Positions 1 to 7,102 of a DNA stretch of 9,579 nucleotides are shown in pieces. Source of the DNA: JBEVMS01 sp040508515. GTDB taxonomy: Bacteria > Pseudomonadota > Gammaproteobacteria > Xanthomonadales > Rhodanobacteraceae. A program made the translations under genes and the position numbers. Below the pieces are notes generated by a model that searched no databases, was not told where the DNA came from, and saw only the letters and a list, made by a program, of their open reading frames with translations. The stretch is taken from assembly GCA_040508515.1 (NCBI GenBank), contig JBEVMS010000266.1, positions 1-9,579 on the forward strand, written 5' to 3'. Positions within the stretch are counted from its first letter, which is position 1. Each line of letters opens with the position of its first letter.

Positions 1-762
1 GACTATCAGGACATCTATACGTCCTACAGCAAGAACATCAACTCGTACGGCTTCTTGCCCTTCAGCACCTCGCAGGCGGCGTTCGATGCCACCAAGCAAA
101 GCCTGAAGCCGGAGCAGTCGCAAACCGTGGAGCTGGGCTACCGCGCGCATGGCGACAACTTTGAGGCCTCGGTAGATACCTACTACACCCGCTTCACCAA
201 TCGCCTGTTGTCGGTGTCGCCGTGCAGCGCGGTGCAGACCTGCGCCGCGATTCTCAGCAACGTCGGCAGCGTGGACAGCAAGGGCGTCGATCTGGCGTTG
301 ATCTGGAAGCCGATCGATCATCTGCGCTGGCTGAACTCCATCTCTTATACCGACACCAAGTATCAGGACGACTACAACAGCAACGGCGTGGTCGACACCG
401 CGGGCAAGTACGTGGTGGCTATTCCCAAGGAGATGTTCTCCAGCACCCTCTCGTATACCTTCGGTCATTGGAGCGCCGAGCTGGATGGCAAGTACACCAG
501 TCGGCGCTACATCACCTACACCGACGACTCGTCGGTGCCGGCCTTCTGGCTGTTCAACGCGGGTGTGACCTATGACGTCGGCGCGACCAAGGTGTTCAAG
601 GATTTGAGCTTCGGCCTCAACGTCACCAACCTGGCCAACAAGCGCTACTTCGCCACTACCGGCACCAACGGCTACGTCGCCTCCGATCCGCTGGGTTACA
701 ACCAGACCCTGCAGGCCGGCGCACCGCGGCAGGTCTTCTTCAACGTCAACGCGCAGTTCTAA
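1..762 (+). CDS. TonB-dependent receptor, C-terminal part (5' end outside window)
   Basis: The frame is open from base 1 to a TAA at 760-762 and gives the last 253 residues of an outer-membrane receptor. Such receptors import siderophores, vitamins or oligosaccharides into the periplasm using TonB-ExbBD energy. What is visible is the end of the beta-barrel: alternating polar and aromatic strands, a central KPEQSQTVELGYR segment followed by strands such as DTYYTRFTNRL, and a late NVTNLANKRYF segment typical of the penultimate strands of TonB receptors. The chain ends in Phe (NVNAQF), the usual C-terminal signal for insertion by the BAM complex. The plug domain and TonB box lie upstream of the window, so the substrate cannot be named. 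The extracellular loop with SPCSAVQTC carries two cysteines that could form a disulfide. A hairpin follows at 811-850, which suggests the transcript ends there. The family call is firm and the substrate is unknown. Confidence 0.93.
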   Translation, partial: DYQDIYTSYSKNINSYGFLPFSTSQAAFDATKQSLKPEQSQTVELGYRAHGDNFEASVDTYYTRFTNRLLSVSPCSAVQTCAAILSNVGSVDSKGVDLALIWKPIDHLRWLNSISYTDTKYQDDYNSNGVVDTAGKYVVAIPKEMFSSTLSYTFGHWSAELDGKYTSRRYITYTDDSSVPAFWLFNAGVTYDVGATKVFKDLSFGLNVTNLANKRYFATTGTNGYVASDPLGYNQTLQAGAPRQVFFNVNAQF

Positions 763-810
763 CGCCACATGCGGTACGCCGGCGCGCTCGCGCTGGCAGC
801 TGGCCAACCC

Positions 811-850
811 AGATGGGCGGCCACGGCAAGTCGCCGTGGACCGCCCATCT
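811..850 (+). terminator. Long hairpin after the TonB receptor gene, possible terminator without a U-tract
   Basis: Bases 811-827 pair with 833-850: AGATGGGCGG and CCACGGC on the left, GCCGTGG, a bulged A at 840, and CCGCCCATCT on the right, with the 5-base loop AAGTC. This makes 17 base pairs with one bulge, 49 bases after the receptor stop and 71 before the next start. No T-run follows, so it is not a textbook intrinsic terminator. It could slow RNA polymerase, protect the 3' end of the mRNA, or be a dispersed repeat. Confidence 0.55.
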
Positions 851-884
851 GGCGTTGCAGCACGTATCCGGCGCCAAGCATCGG

Positions 885-890
885 TATGAT
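885..890 (+). promoter_or_regulatory. -10-like element TATGAT ahead of the YhhN gene
   Basis: TATGAT matches the sigma-70 -10 hexamer at 5 of 6 positions and lies 30 bases before the ATG at 921, implying a leader of about 25 bases. No convincing -35 is seen at 16-18 bases upstream. The same TATGATCG string occurs before the amino acid permease gene at 3109, at a similar distance from its start. If real, it rules out the longer GTG start at 813, which would lie upstream of the promoter. Confidence 0.4.
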
Positions 891-920
891 CGGCCTCAGG
901 GCCCTTATCGAGCGACTCGG

Positions 921-1649
921 ATGTCTGCAATCGTGCAGCCGTTTGCGCCAGAAGCCAGCCGTTACTGGTTGGGCCTAGGCTTGTTCATCGTGGCCGTTGG
1001 CGCGATCGCCGGCGCCGAGCTGGAGGGTGCCGGTCATTGGCTGCATTGGCTGTGCAAGCCGGTGGCGACCGGATTGATCCTGCTGCTGGCCTGGCGCGCG
1101 CTGCCGGCAGTGTCGACGCGCTACCGGCGCTGGGTGATGGCCGGTATTGGCGTTTCGCTGTTGGGCGATATCTGGTTGATGCTGCCAGGCGATTTCTTCG
1201 TGCTGGGGCTGCTGAGTTTTCTTTGCGCGCACGGTTGTTTCATCGCCGCCTTGCTCAGCGATACGCGCTGGAACGCGCAACCTTTGGCGTTGGCCCTGTG
1301 CCTGGGCTATGCCGCGTTGGCGGTAACGGTGATCTGGCCGGGTCTGGGGTCGAGTCTGCATCTGCCGGTGATCGTCTACGTGCTGGTGCTGGCCACCATG
1401 GCGGGACTGGCGTTGACCCGCGCGCTGGTCTACCGGCACACCTTGATGGCGCGCCCGGCGGCGCTGGCGGCGGCGGGCGCGTTGATCTTTTTGCTCAGCG
1501 ATAGCCTGCTGGCCTGGCACCGCTTTCGCGCGCCGCTGCCATGGAGCGCGCTATGGGTGTTGACCACCTACTATTACGCGCTGTGGCTGTTGGCTGCGTC
1601 GGTACGCCGCCGTCGCTGCTGCCCGTCTCTGGTGGACCGCACGCCATGA
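921..1649 (+). CDS. YhhN/TMEM86 family integral membrane protein (lysoplasmalogenase family)
   Basis: This encodes a 242-residue, very hydrophobic protein with about seven or eight membrane helices and a short basic tail (RRRRCC). The family hallmarks appear in order: a KP pair in LCKPVATG near residue 50, GD (SLLGDIWL, Asp83), then FVLGLLSFLCAHGCF, and later GALIFLLSDSLLAW (Asp194). The two Asp residues inside membrane segments are conserved in YhhN and TMEM86 proteins. Mammalian TMEM86B and a bacterial YhhN have been shown to hydrolyse the vinyl-ether bond of lysoplasmalogens; for this protein the activity is inferred. I chose the ATG at 921 (MSAIVQPF), because the in-frame GTG at 813 would add a polar, low-complexity stretch that overlaps a hairpin. 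The TGA overlaps the ATG of the next gene (ATGA), implying co-transcription and coupled translation with the AGMO-like hydroxylase. Confidence 0.88.
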   Translation: MSAIVQPFAPEASRYWLGLGLFIVAVGAIAGAELEGAGHWLHWLCKPVATGLILLLAWRALPAVSTRYRRWVMAGIGVSLLGDIWLMLPGDFFVLGLLSFLCAHGCFIAALLSDTRWNAQPLALALCLGYAALAVTVIWPGLGSSLHLPVIVYVLVLATMAGLALTRALVYRHTLMARPAALAAAGALIFLLSDSLLAWHRFRAPLPWSALWVLTTYYYALWLLAASVRRRRCCPSLVDRTP

Positions 1650-2929
1650 GTCTGGCCGACCGCATCATGAGCCTGGCGATTCCCGCCTTCTTCGTGCTGA
1701 TCGCGCTGGAGCTGCTGCTGACGCGCCTGCGCGGACGCGGCGCCTATCGCAGCAACGACACCATCAACAGCCTGGGGCTGGGGGTGATATCGCAAATCGT
1801 CGGGGTGTTCGGCAAGCTGCTGACGGTGGGCATCTACGCGTGGTGTTTTCAGTATCTGGCGTGGTGGCGGCTGCCGGCGGACAGCGTCTGGGTGTGGGTC
1901 AGCGGCCTGCTGTTGTATGACCTGCTGTACTACTGGCTGCATCGGCTGGGGCACCGGGTGAACATTTTGTGGGCCGCCCATGTGGTGCATCACCAGAGCG
2001 AGCACTACAACCTGTCCACCGCGCTGCGCCAGACCGGCAGCGGCCTGCTGCTGGGCTGGGTGTTCTACCTGCCGATGGCGCTGCTGGGCTACCCGGTGGA
2101 AGTGTTCGTGGTGGTGGCGCTGATCGATCTGCTCTACCAGTTCTGGGTGCATACCGAGCAGGTCGGTAAGCTCGGCTGGTTCGACCGGGTGTTCTGTTCG
2201 CCGTCCAACCACCGCGCGCATCACGCAGTCAACGAACGCTACCTGGACAAGAACTACGGCGGCATTTTGATCGTCTGGGATCGCCTGTTCGGCAGCTTCG
2301 TCGAGGAGGACGACAGTGACCGCCCGATCTACGGCACCCGCGCGCCGCTCAATAGCTGGAACCCGCTATGGGCCAACCTTGAGGTTTACTGGTCGACCGC
2401 CCAGGACGCCTGGCATGCACGGCGCTGGCGGGACAAGCTGCTGGTTTGGCTCAAGCCGCCGGGTTGGCGACCGGCCGATGTGGCGGCGCGTTTTCCCAAG
2501 TCGCCGTTCGCGCAGGATCATCCGCCGTTCGATCCGCCGATGAGCCGCGCGTTGACGTTCTACTGTCTGCTGCATTTCGGGCTGCTGCTGGCGATGGCGG
2601 TGCAGTTTCTGGGCATGGCGGTGCGCACGATCGATGCCGAGGTACTGCTCTACGCGGTATATCTGGTCGCCAGTCTCAGCGTGCTGGGTGCGCTGATGGA
2701 AGGGCGCCGCGCCGGGTGCTGGCTGGAACTGCTGCGCCTGCTGGCCACGGCGTTGCTTCCGTTGGTGCTGGGCCGCTGGTTTGGGGTGGTTTCGTTGGAG
2801 CCGGCACTGGGTTGGGCCGCCTTGGCGTTCTACGGGATCAGCGCGATGGCGCTGCCCTGGATGCTGCGCACCCCTGCCGAGCACAACCCGTTGGCGCACT
2901 TGCCAGCACGGCGCCACGCCGCCGATTGA
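1646..2929 (+). CDS. AGMO-like sterol desaturase/fatty acid hydroxylase family membrane protein
   Basis: This encodes a 427-residue membrane-bound di-iron oxygenase. The His motifs are intact: HRLGH (His99, His103), HVVHH (His112, 115, 116) and NHRAHH (His189, 192, 193), with a further His169 in WVHTE. After the last motif comes DKNYGGILIVWDRLFGSF, then IYGTRAPLNSW and a KPPGWRP segment. This order matches alkylglycerol monooxygenase (AGMO/TMEM195) rather than the shorter sterol desaturases that stop soon after the motif. The C-terminal four hydrophobic segments (about residues 306-410) and the total length near 445 also fit AGMO. In animals AGMO oxidatively cleaves the alkyl ether bond of glyceryl ethers using a pterin cofactor; the bacterial substrate is not known. 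The start at 1646 overlaps the YhhN stop by four bases. An upstream in-frame ATG at 1541 is rejected because it would overlap the YhhN gene by over 100 bases. Confidence 0.9.
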   Translation: MSLADRIMSLAIPAFFVLIALELLLTRLRGRGAYRSNDTINSLGLGVISQIVGVFGKLLTVGIYAWCFQYLAWWRLPADSVWVWVSGLLLYDLLYYWLHRLGHRVNILWAAHVVHHQSEHYNLSTALRQTGSGLLLGWVFYLPMALLGYPVEVFVVVALIDLLYQFWVHTEQVGKLGWFDRVFCSPSNHRAHHAVNERYLDKNYGGILIVWDRLFGSFVEEDDSDRPIYGTRAPLNSWNPLWANLEVYWSTAQDAWHARRWRDKLLVWLKPPGWRPADVAARFPKSPFAQDHPPFDPPMSRALTFYCLLHFGLLLAMAVQFLGMAVRTIDAEVLLYAVYLVASLSVLGALMEGRRAGCWLELLRLLATALLPLVLGRWFGVVSLEPALGWAALAFYGISAMALPWMLRTPAEHNPLAHLPARRHAAD

Positions 2930-2979
2930 GCGCAGCGCAAAGCTTGTGGCCGCAACGGCGATTTTGATGGTTCACAGGC

Positions 2980-3027
2980 GCATCGGCATCGGCATCGGCG
3001 TGGGCGTGGGCGTGGGCGTGGGCGTCG
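2980..3027 (+). repeat. Hexanucleotide tandem repeat, 8 units (GCATCG x3, GCGTGG x4, GCGTCG x1)
   Basis: Eight consecutive 6-base units fit the consensus GCRTSG: three GCATCG (2980-2997), four GCGTGG (2998-3021) and one GCGTCG (3022-3027). The array lies 50 bases after the AGMO-like stop and about 126 before the permease start, in non-coding DNA. The clean switch from one unit type to the other suggests two separate expansions. Unit number may vary between strains through slippage. Confidence 0.9.
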
Positions 3028-3048
3028 GCCGAAGGTCGTGGCGGTAGC

Positions 3049-3069
3049 GCTGGTCAAACCATCACCAGC
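3049..3069 (+). other. Small stem-loop between the AGMO-like gene and the permease gene
   Basis: GCTGGT (3049-3054) pairs with ACCAGC (3064-3069) around a 9-base loop. There is no T-run. It could be a weak terminator remnant or chance. Confidence 0.25.
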
Positions 3070-3108
3070 ACGGTTGCGTCGCCGCGTGGCGCGGCATGGA
3101 TCATTCGC

Positions 3109-3114
3109 TATGAT
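3109..3114 (+). promoter_or_regulatory. -10-like element TATGAT ahead of the amino acid permease gene
   Basis: TATGAT lies 39 bases before the ATG at 3154, giving a leader of about 33 bases. The surrounding CTATGATCGCC closely resembles GTATGATCGGC at 884-894. No good -35 is seen at the expected spacing. It suggests that the permease is transcribed on its own. Confidence 0.4.
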
Positions 3115-3153
3115 CGCCAGCTTGCTTGTCTGGTGGCTGGGGATCGAACGTCG

Positions 3154-4647
3154 ATGCATTTTCTGAGCAGATTGTGGCGGCACAAGTCGGTGGAACAGTT
3201 GCAGGCCGAACTCGGTCAGCGCGGCGATTTTCGGCGGGTGCTGGGGCTATGGCAGCTGACCGCGATCGGCATCGGCGGGATCATCGGGGTGGGCATCTTC
3301 GTGTTGGCCGGCCAGCAGGCGGCGCTCAACGCCGGTCCGGCGGTGGCGCTGAGTTTCATCATCGCGGGCCTGGGTAGCGCTTGCGCGGCGCTGTGCTACG
3401 CCGAATTCGCCGGGCTGATTCCGGTCACCGGCAGTGCCTACACCTACGGTTACGCGGTGCTGGGCGAGTTCGCCGCCTGGGTGATCGGCTGGGACTTGCT
3501 ACTGGAGTACGCGCTGGTGGTCGCAGTGGTGGCGATCGGCTGGTCCGGTTACGTGCAGGTGTTGCTGGCCTCAGCCGGTATCCATCTGCCGGAATGGGCG
3601 CAGCAGAGTATGAGCGCGCCGACCATGAAGTACTACCTGCAGCAGATGTTCGGCGCGCATGGCGGCACGGTGGTCGCCGCGCCCAGCGATGGGCATCGCT
3701 TCAACGTGATCGCCGCCGGCGTTTCGCTGGCGGTGGCGGTATTGCTCAGCGTGCGTACCGAGTGGGGCGCGCGCTTCAACACGCTGGTGGTGGCGATCAA
3801 AGTGATCGGCGTGTTGCTGGTGGTTGGCGTGGGCGCGTTCTACATCGATACCGCCAATTGGCATCCGTTCGTGCCGGCGCGGGTGATCGACGCGGCCGGC
3901 GTCGGTCACTTCGGCTGGGGCGGCGTGCTGACCGGTGCCAGCGTGGTGTTCTTCGCGGTGTTCGGCTACGACACCTTGACCACGGCCGCGGAGGAGGCCA
4001 AGCATCCGCAGCGCGATCTGCCGCGCGCGGTGCTGTTGTCGCTGGGCGTGGCGATGGCGCTGTACATCGCCGTGTCGCTGGTGCTGACCGGGATCGTGCC
4101 GTATAGCCGGTTGGGCGGCGATGCCTCGGTGTCCGATGCGTTCGCCGCGATCGGTCTGCACTGGCTCAGCATCACCATCGCCGCGGCGGCGGTGATCGGT
4201 GTGACCAGCGTGCTGTTCGCCTTCATGCTGGGCGCGGCGCGGATCTGGTTCGCCTTGGCGCGCGACGGTTTGCTGCCGGGCTGGTTCGCCAAGATCAACC
4301 CACGTTTCGGCACGCCGGCGCGGCCGACGATGATCCTGGGCGTGTTCACCGCGCTGGTCGCCGGCCTGCTGCCAATCGGCGAGGTGGCCGAGCTGGTGAA
4401 TATCGGCACGCTCAGCGCGTTCATTCTGATCTGCGCCTCGATCATGGTGCTGCGCGTGCGTCAGCCGCAGCTCAAGCGCGGTTTCCGCACCCCGGCGGTA
4501 TGGCTGACCGCACCGCTGGGGATTGTGTTTTCGCTGGCGCTGATCGCCGGCTTGCCGTGGATCACCTTCGAGCGCTTCATCGTCTGGATGGCGCTGGGGT
4601 GCGTGGTGTATTTCAGCTACGGCATCCGGCGTAGCAAATTGGCATAA
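3154..4647 (+). CDS. APC superfamily amino acid permease (CAT/YfnA-like)
   Basis: This encodes a 497-residue inner-membrane transporter with about 12 or more helices. After a short cytoplasmic head (MHFLSRLWRHKSVEQLQ) comes the substrate-binding signature of helix 1, IGIGGIIGVGIFVLAG, near residues 35-50. Next are the conserved CYAEFAGLIPVTGSAYTYGY (helix 3 region) and GEFAAWVIGWDLLLEY, and a later FFAVFGYDTLTTAAEEAKHPQRDLP segment that is characteristic of cationic amino acid transporter-type permeases. The length matches the family. It probably imports amino acids by proton symport or exchange; the substrate cannot be told from sequence. I chose the ATG at 3154 because a GGGGA stretch lies about 10 bases upstream, whereas the GTG at 3133 has no ribosome binding site. 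No gene follows within 500 bases, so it looks monocistronic. The family call is firm. Confidence 0.93.
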   Translation: MHFLSRLWRHKSVEQLQAELGQRGDFRRVLGLWQLTAIGIGGIIGVGIFVLAGQQAALNAGPAVALSFIIAGLGSACAALCYAEFAGLIPVTGSAYTYGYAVLGEFAAWVIGWDLLLEYALVVAVVAIGWSGYVQVLLASAGIHLPEWAQQSMSAPTMKYYLQQMFGAHGGTVVAAPSDGHRFNVIAAGVSLAVAVLLSVRTEWGARFNTLVVAIKVIGVLLVVGVGAFYIDTANWHPFVPARVIDAAGVGHFGWGGVLTGASVVFFAVFGYDTLTTAAEEAKHPQRDLPRAVLLSLGVAMALYIAVSLVLTGIVPYSRLGGDASVSDAFAAIGLHWLSITIAAAAVIGVTSVLFAFMLGAARIWFALARDGLLPGWFAKINPRFGTPARPTMILGVFTALVAGLLPIGEVAELVNIGTLSAFILICASIMVLRVRQPQLKRGFRTPAVWLTAPLGIVFSLALIAGLPWITFERFIVWMALGCVVYFSYGIRRSKLA

Positions 4648-4774
4648 CCATCGCGCGCGGGACTCAGGTGTGGTTTCCGTTCGCACGGTGGCATCGCCGC
4701 TGGGCGACGGCCGGTGGTTTGCGCGAGGTTCGCGCTAATCCGAAACCCCGACGCGGCGTGGACGATGCACTGAA

Positions 4775-4812
4775 CTATGGCCATCCAGATGGCCATAGCC
4801 ATGGCCATGGCT
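4775..4812 (+). repeat. Stem-loop with an overlapping 16-bp perfect palindrome
   Basis: CTATGGCCAT (4775-4784) pairs perfectly with ATGGCCATAG (4789-4798) around the 4-base loop CCAG. Overlapping its right arm, AGCCATGGCCATGGCT (4797-4812) is a perfect 16-bp palindrome. The ATGGCCAT word recurs within 40 bases, so the two folds compete. There is no T-run. It might be the end of the permease transcript, a protein-binding palindrome or a structural DNA element. Confidence 0.6.
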
Positions 4813-5183
4813 AAGCGCGTGGAGTACATCTCGTCCTAACGCAATTTATTGCGCCGTCTGCGCGGGCAAGCTGCCGTAGGCGCGCGAAAATCAGCCGGTT
4901 GCGGCGTCGACCTCTCAGCGATCCGAGTCGCCAGTGGAATCAGGCGTCCCGTGCGTAGCGCGATACACACCCACGTGCTCATGGGGGTACGCCATACGCT
5001 TTGTGTTCGCGCGCAAGCAAAGCATCAGCGCGTCTAACGTTGCGCAGGGCGCCGAGGTGATTGCGTGGCCGCCGCTGCGGCACAGCGACATGACCAATGG
5101 CAGGCGAGGGGCCATTCGGGCTCGTCTAGCATGGATTGCTTGGATTTATGCGACGGATTGCCGCTGCCATGGTCGTTTCCGGA

Positions 5184-5190
5184 TTTGGAG
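5184..5190 (+). promoter_or_regulatory. Ribosome binding site that supports a TTG start
   Basis: TTTGGAG ends six bases before the TTG at 5197. It is the only Shine-Dalgarno-like sequence in the right place for a start that puts a signal peptide at the very N-terminus of the M61 peptidase. Longer in-frame starts back to 5065 would place a polar, implausible stretch ahead of the signal peptide. Confidence 0.6.
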
Positions 5191-5196
5191 AACGTT

Positions 5197-7095
5197 TTGA
5201 AAGTCACTCGCCTCGCTACCGCCATCCTTGCCAGCGCGCTGGGAATGGGCAGCTTCGCCGCTTTTGCCGATGTGCCCGCGCCGCAGGATGTGCCCTATCC
5301 GGGCGCGCTGAAAATTCATGTTGATGCAACCAATATCGATCAACGTATTTTCCAGGTGCATGAGACGATTCCGGTGCAGGCCGGGCCGCTGACCCTGCTT
5401 TATCCGAAGTGGATTCCTGGCGATCATTCGCCCACCGGCTCGATCGACAAGCTCGCCGGCCTGGTCATCAGCGCCGATGGCAAGACTTTGCCGTGGACGC
5501 GCGATCCGCTCGACGTCTATGCCTTCCACGTGGACGTGCCGGCCGGCGTGAGCAGTCTGCAGGTGCAGTTCCAGTTCCTTTCGTCGCAGGGTTCGGGCGA
5601 AGGCCGCGTGGTGATGACGCCGGAAATGCTCAATCTGCAGTGGAACTCGGTGACGCTGTATCCGGCCGGCTATTTCGCGCGGCAGATCAAAACCGAGAGC
5701 AGCGTGACGTTCCCGTCCGGCTGGCAATTCGGTAGCGCGCTGGAAGTGGCGTCGCGCAATGGCGATACAGTCAGCTTCAAGCCGATCGACTATGACGATC
5801 TGGTCGATTCGCCCATTTATGCGGGCAAATACTTCAAGCGGGTCGACCTGGATCCGGGGGCGGCCACGCCGGTGTTCCTCAATCTGGTGGCGGACGAGCC
5901 GAAGGATCTGGAGATCAAGCCCGAAGAGCTGAAGGTGCACCAGAATCTGGTGCAGCAGATGTACAAGCTCTACGGTGCGCACCATTACGACCATTACGAT
6001 TTTCTGCTGGCCTTGTCGGACAAGCTGGGCGGGATCGGCCTGGAGCACCACCGTTCCAGTGAAAATGCAGCTTCGCCCGGTTACTTCACCGAGTGGGACA
6101 AGAATGCGCTGGGGCGCGACCTTTTGGCGCATGAGTTCAATCACTCATGGGATGGCAAGTTCCGTCGCGGGCTAGACCTGGCCACGCCGAACTTCAACGT
6201 GCCCATGCAGGACAGCCTGCTGTGGGTCTACGAAGGGCAGACCCAGTTTTGGGGCCATGTCATGGCTGCGCGCTCCGGTCTGTGGACGGAGGATCAGGCG
6301 CGCGACATGCTGGCGAACGTGGCGGCTGCCTATGATCGCGGTCGGCCGGGGCAAAAGTTGTGGCGCAATATCCTTGACACCACCAACGATCCGATCATCG
6401 CCCAGCGCGCGCCGTTGCCCTACCCCAGCTATCAGATGAGTGAAGATTATTATTCGGCCGGTCAGATGATCTGGCTGGATGTAGACGGCAAGCTGCGAGA
6501 GCTGACCAAGAACAAGCGCTCGATCGACGATTTCGCCAAGGCTTTCTTCGGTGTCGAACCTGGCAAGTGGGATGTGGATACCTACACCTTCGACGATGTA
6601 ATCAAGACCCTCAACGACATCGCGCCCTACGATTGGTCCAATTACCTGCAGACCCGTCTGAACGGGCATGGCGATTTGATCGGTGGCATCGCTTCGCACG
6701 GCTGGACTTTGATCTATAACGATCAGCCCTCCGCCGCGACCAAGGCGGCCGAGTCGAGTCGCGGCTTCGCCGACCTGACCTATTCGCTGGGCTTGTCGGT
6801 CGGCAAGGACGGCCATATCTCCAATGTGCTGTGGGATGGCCCGGCCTTCAAGGCTGGCCTGTCGCCGAGCATGAAGATCATTGCCGTGAACGGCAAGGAA
6901 TTCACGGGCGACGTGCTCAAGGACGCGGTGACCGCGGCAGCCGAGAACAAGAGCGCGCCGGTGCAACTGATGGTGAAGAATTTCGACGCGTACAAGACCA
7001 TCAGCGTGGATTATCACGACGGCCTGAAGTACCCGCACTTGGTGCGCGATACCAGCAAGCCCGATCAGCTCAACGCGTTGTTGAAAGCACGTTGA
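5197..7095 (+). CDS. Secreted M61 family (glycyl aminopeptidase-like) metallopeptidase with PDZ domain
   Basis: This encodes a 632-residue exported zinc peptidase. The N-terminus MKVTRLATAILASALG...AFA|DVP is a clear signal peptide with predicted cleavage after Ala24. An N-terminal beta-domain runs to about residue 200. The catalytic domain contains HEFNHSW (His312, Glu313 as general base, His316) and, 30 residues on, WVYEGQTQFWG, whose Glu346 is the likely third zinc ligand. A C-terminal PDZ domain (about 520-610) includes LGLSVGKDGHISNV and GPAFKAGLSPSMKIIAVNG. This order is the standard M61 architecture. Members remove N-terminal Gly or Ala from peptides; here a role in periplasmic peptide turnover is inferred. 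The start is taken as TTG because TTTGGAG sits six bases upstream. Longer starts on the same frame are less likely. A GC-rich hairpin follows the stop, so the gene is probably monocistronic. Confidence 0.93.
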   Translation: MKVTRLATAILASALGMGSFAAFADVPAPQDVPYPGALKIHVDATNIDQRIFQVHETIPVQAGPLTLLYPKWIPGDHSPTGSIDKLAGLVISADGKTLPWTRDPLDVYAFHVDVPAGVSSLQVQFQFLSSQGSGEGRVVMTPEMLNLQWNSVTLYPAGYFARQIKTESSVTFPSGWQFGSALEVASRNGDTVSFKPIDYDDLVDSPIYAGKYFKRVDLDPGAATPVFLNLVADEPKDLEIKPEELKVHQNLVQQMYKLYGAHHYDHYDFLLALSDKLGGIGLEHHRSSENAASPGYFTEWDKNALGRDLLAHEFNHSWDGKFRRGLDLATPNFNVPMQDSLLWVYEGQTQFWGHVMAARSGLWTEDQARDMLANVAAAYDRGRPGQKLWRNILDTTNDPIIAQRAPLPYPSYQMSEDYYSAGQMIWLDVDGKLRELTKNKRSIDDFAKAFFGVEPGKWDVDTYTFDDVIKTLNDIAPYDWSNYLQTRLNGHGDLIGGIASHGWTLIYNDQPSAATKAAESSRGFADLTYSLGLSVGKDGHISNVLWDGPAFKAGLSPSMKIIAVNGKEFTGDVLKDAVTAAAENKSAPVQLMVKNFDAYKTISVDYHDGLKYPHLVRDTSKPDQLNALLKAR

Positions 7096-7102
7096 TCGCT
7101 GC

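Larger units (their letters stand above)
4648..5196 (+). other. 549-bp gene-free region with stem-loops
   Basis: No frame on either strand gives a recognisable protein; the short open frames are Arg-rich and low in complexity. It holds a small GCGCGA/TCGCGC hairpin (4721-4735), the stem-loop and palindrome at 4775-4812, and presumably the promoter of the M61 gene near its right end, although I find no clear -35/-10 pair. The codon-like bias of the neighbouring genes is lost here. Confidence 0.6.

Noticed and set aside
813..920. Longer GTG start for the YhhN gene
   Set aside because: It adds 36 polar residues that overlap the hairpin at 811-850 and begins upstream of the -10-like element. YhhN proteins begin close to the first membrane segment, as with ATG 921.
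1541..1645. Upstream ATG for the AGMO-like gene
   Set aside because: It would overlap the YhhN coding sequence by more than 100 bases; the ATGA overlap at 1646 is the normal coupled arrangement and gives the expected length.
2980..3027. Possible CRISPR array or Gly-rich coding repeat
   Set aside because: The units are six bases, contiguous and without spacers, and the frames reading Gly-Ile/Gly-Val through it have no supporting gene context.
3571..4686. 371-codon open frame on the - strand opposite the permease gene
   Set aside because: The translation is full of Arg, His, Gln and Ala with no hydrophobic core or domain. It is the usual antisense shadow of a GC-rich gene; the + strand encodes a clear APC transporter.
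4617..4829. Small - strand frame with a Met-Ala repeat start
   Set aside because: The Met-Ala run is only the reading of the CCAT/ATGG palindromes at 4775-4812; the rest overlaps the end of the permease gene and has no domain.
5146..6144. 332-codon open frame on the - strand opposite the M61 gene
   Set aside because: It is antisense to a confident M61 peptidase, has no recognisable motif and a composition dictated by the opposite strand.
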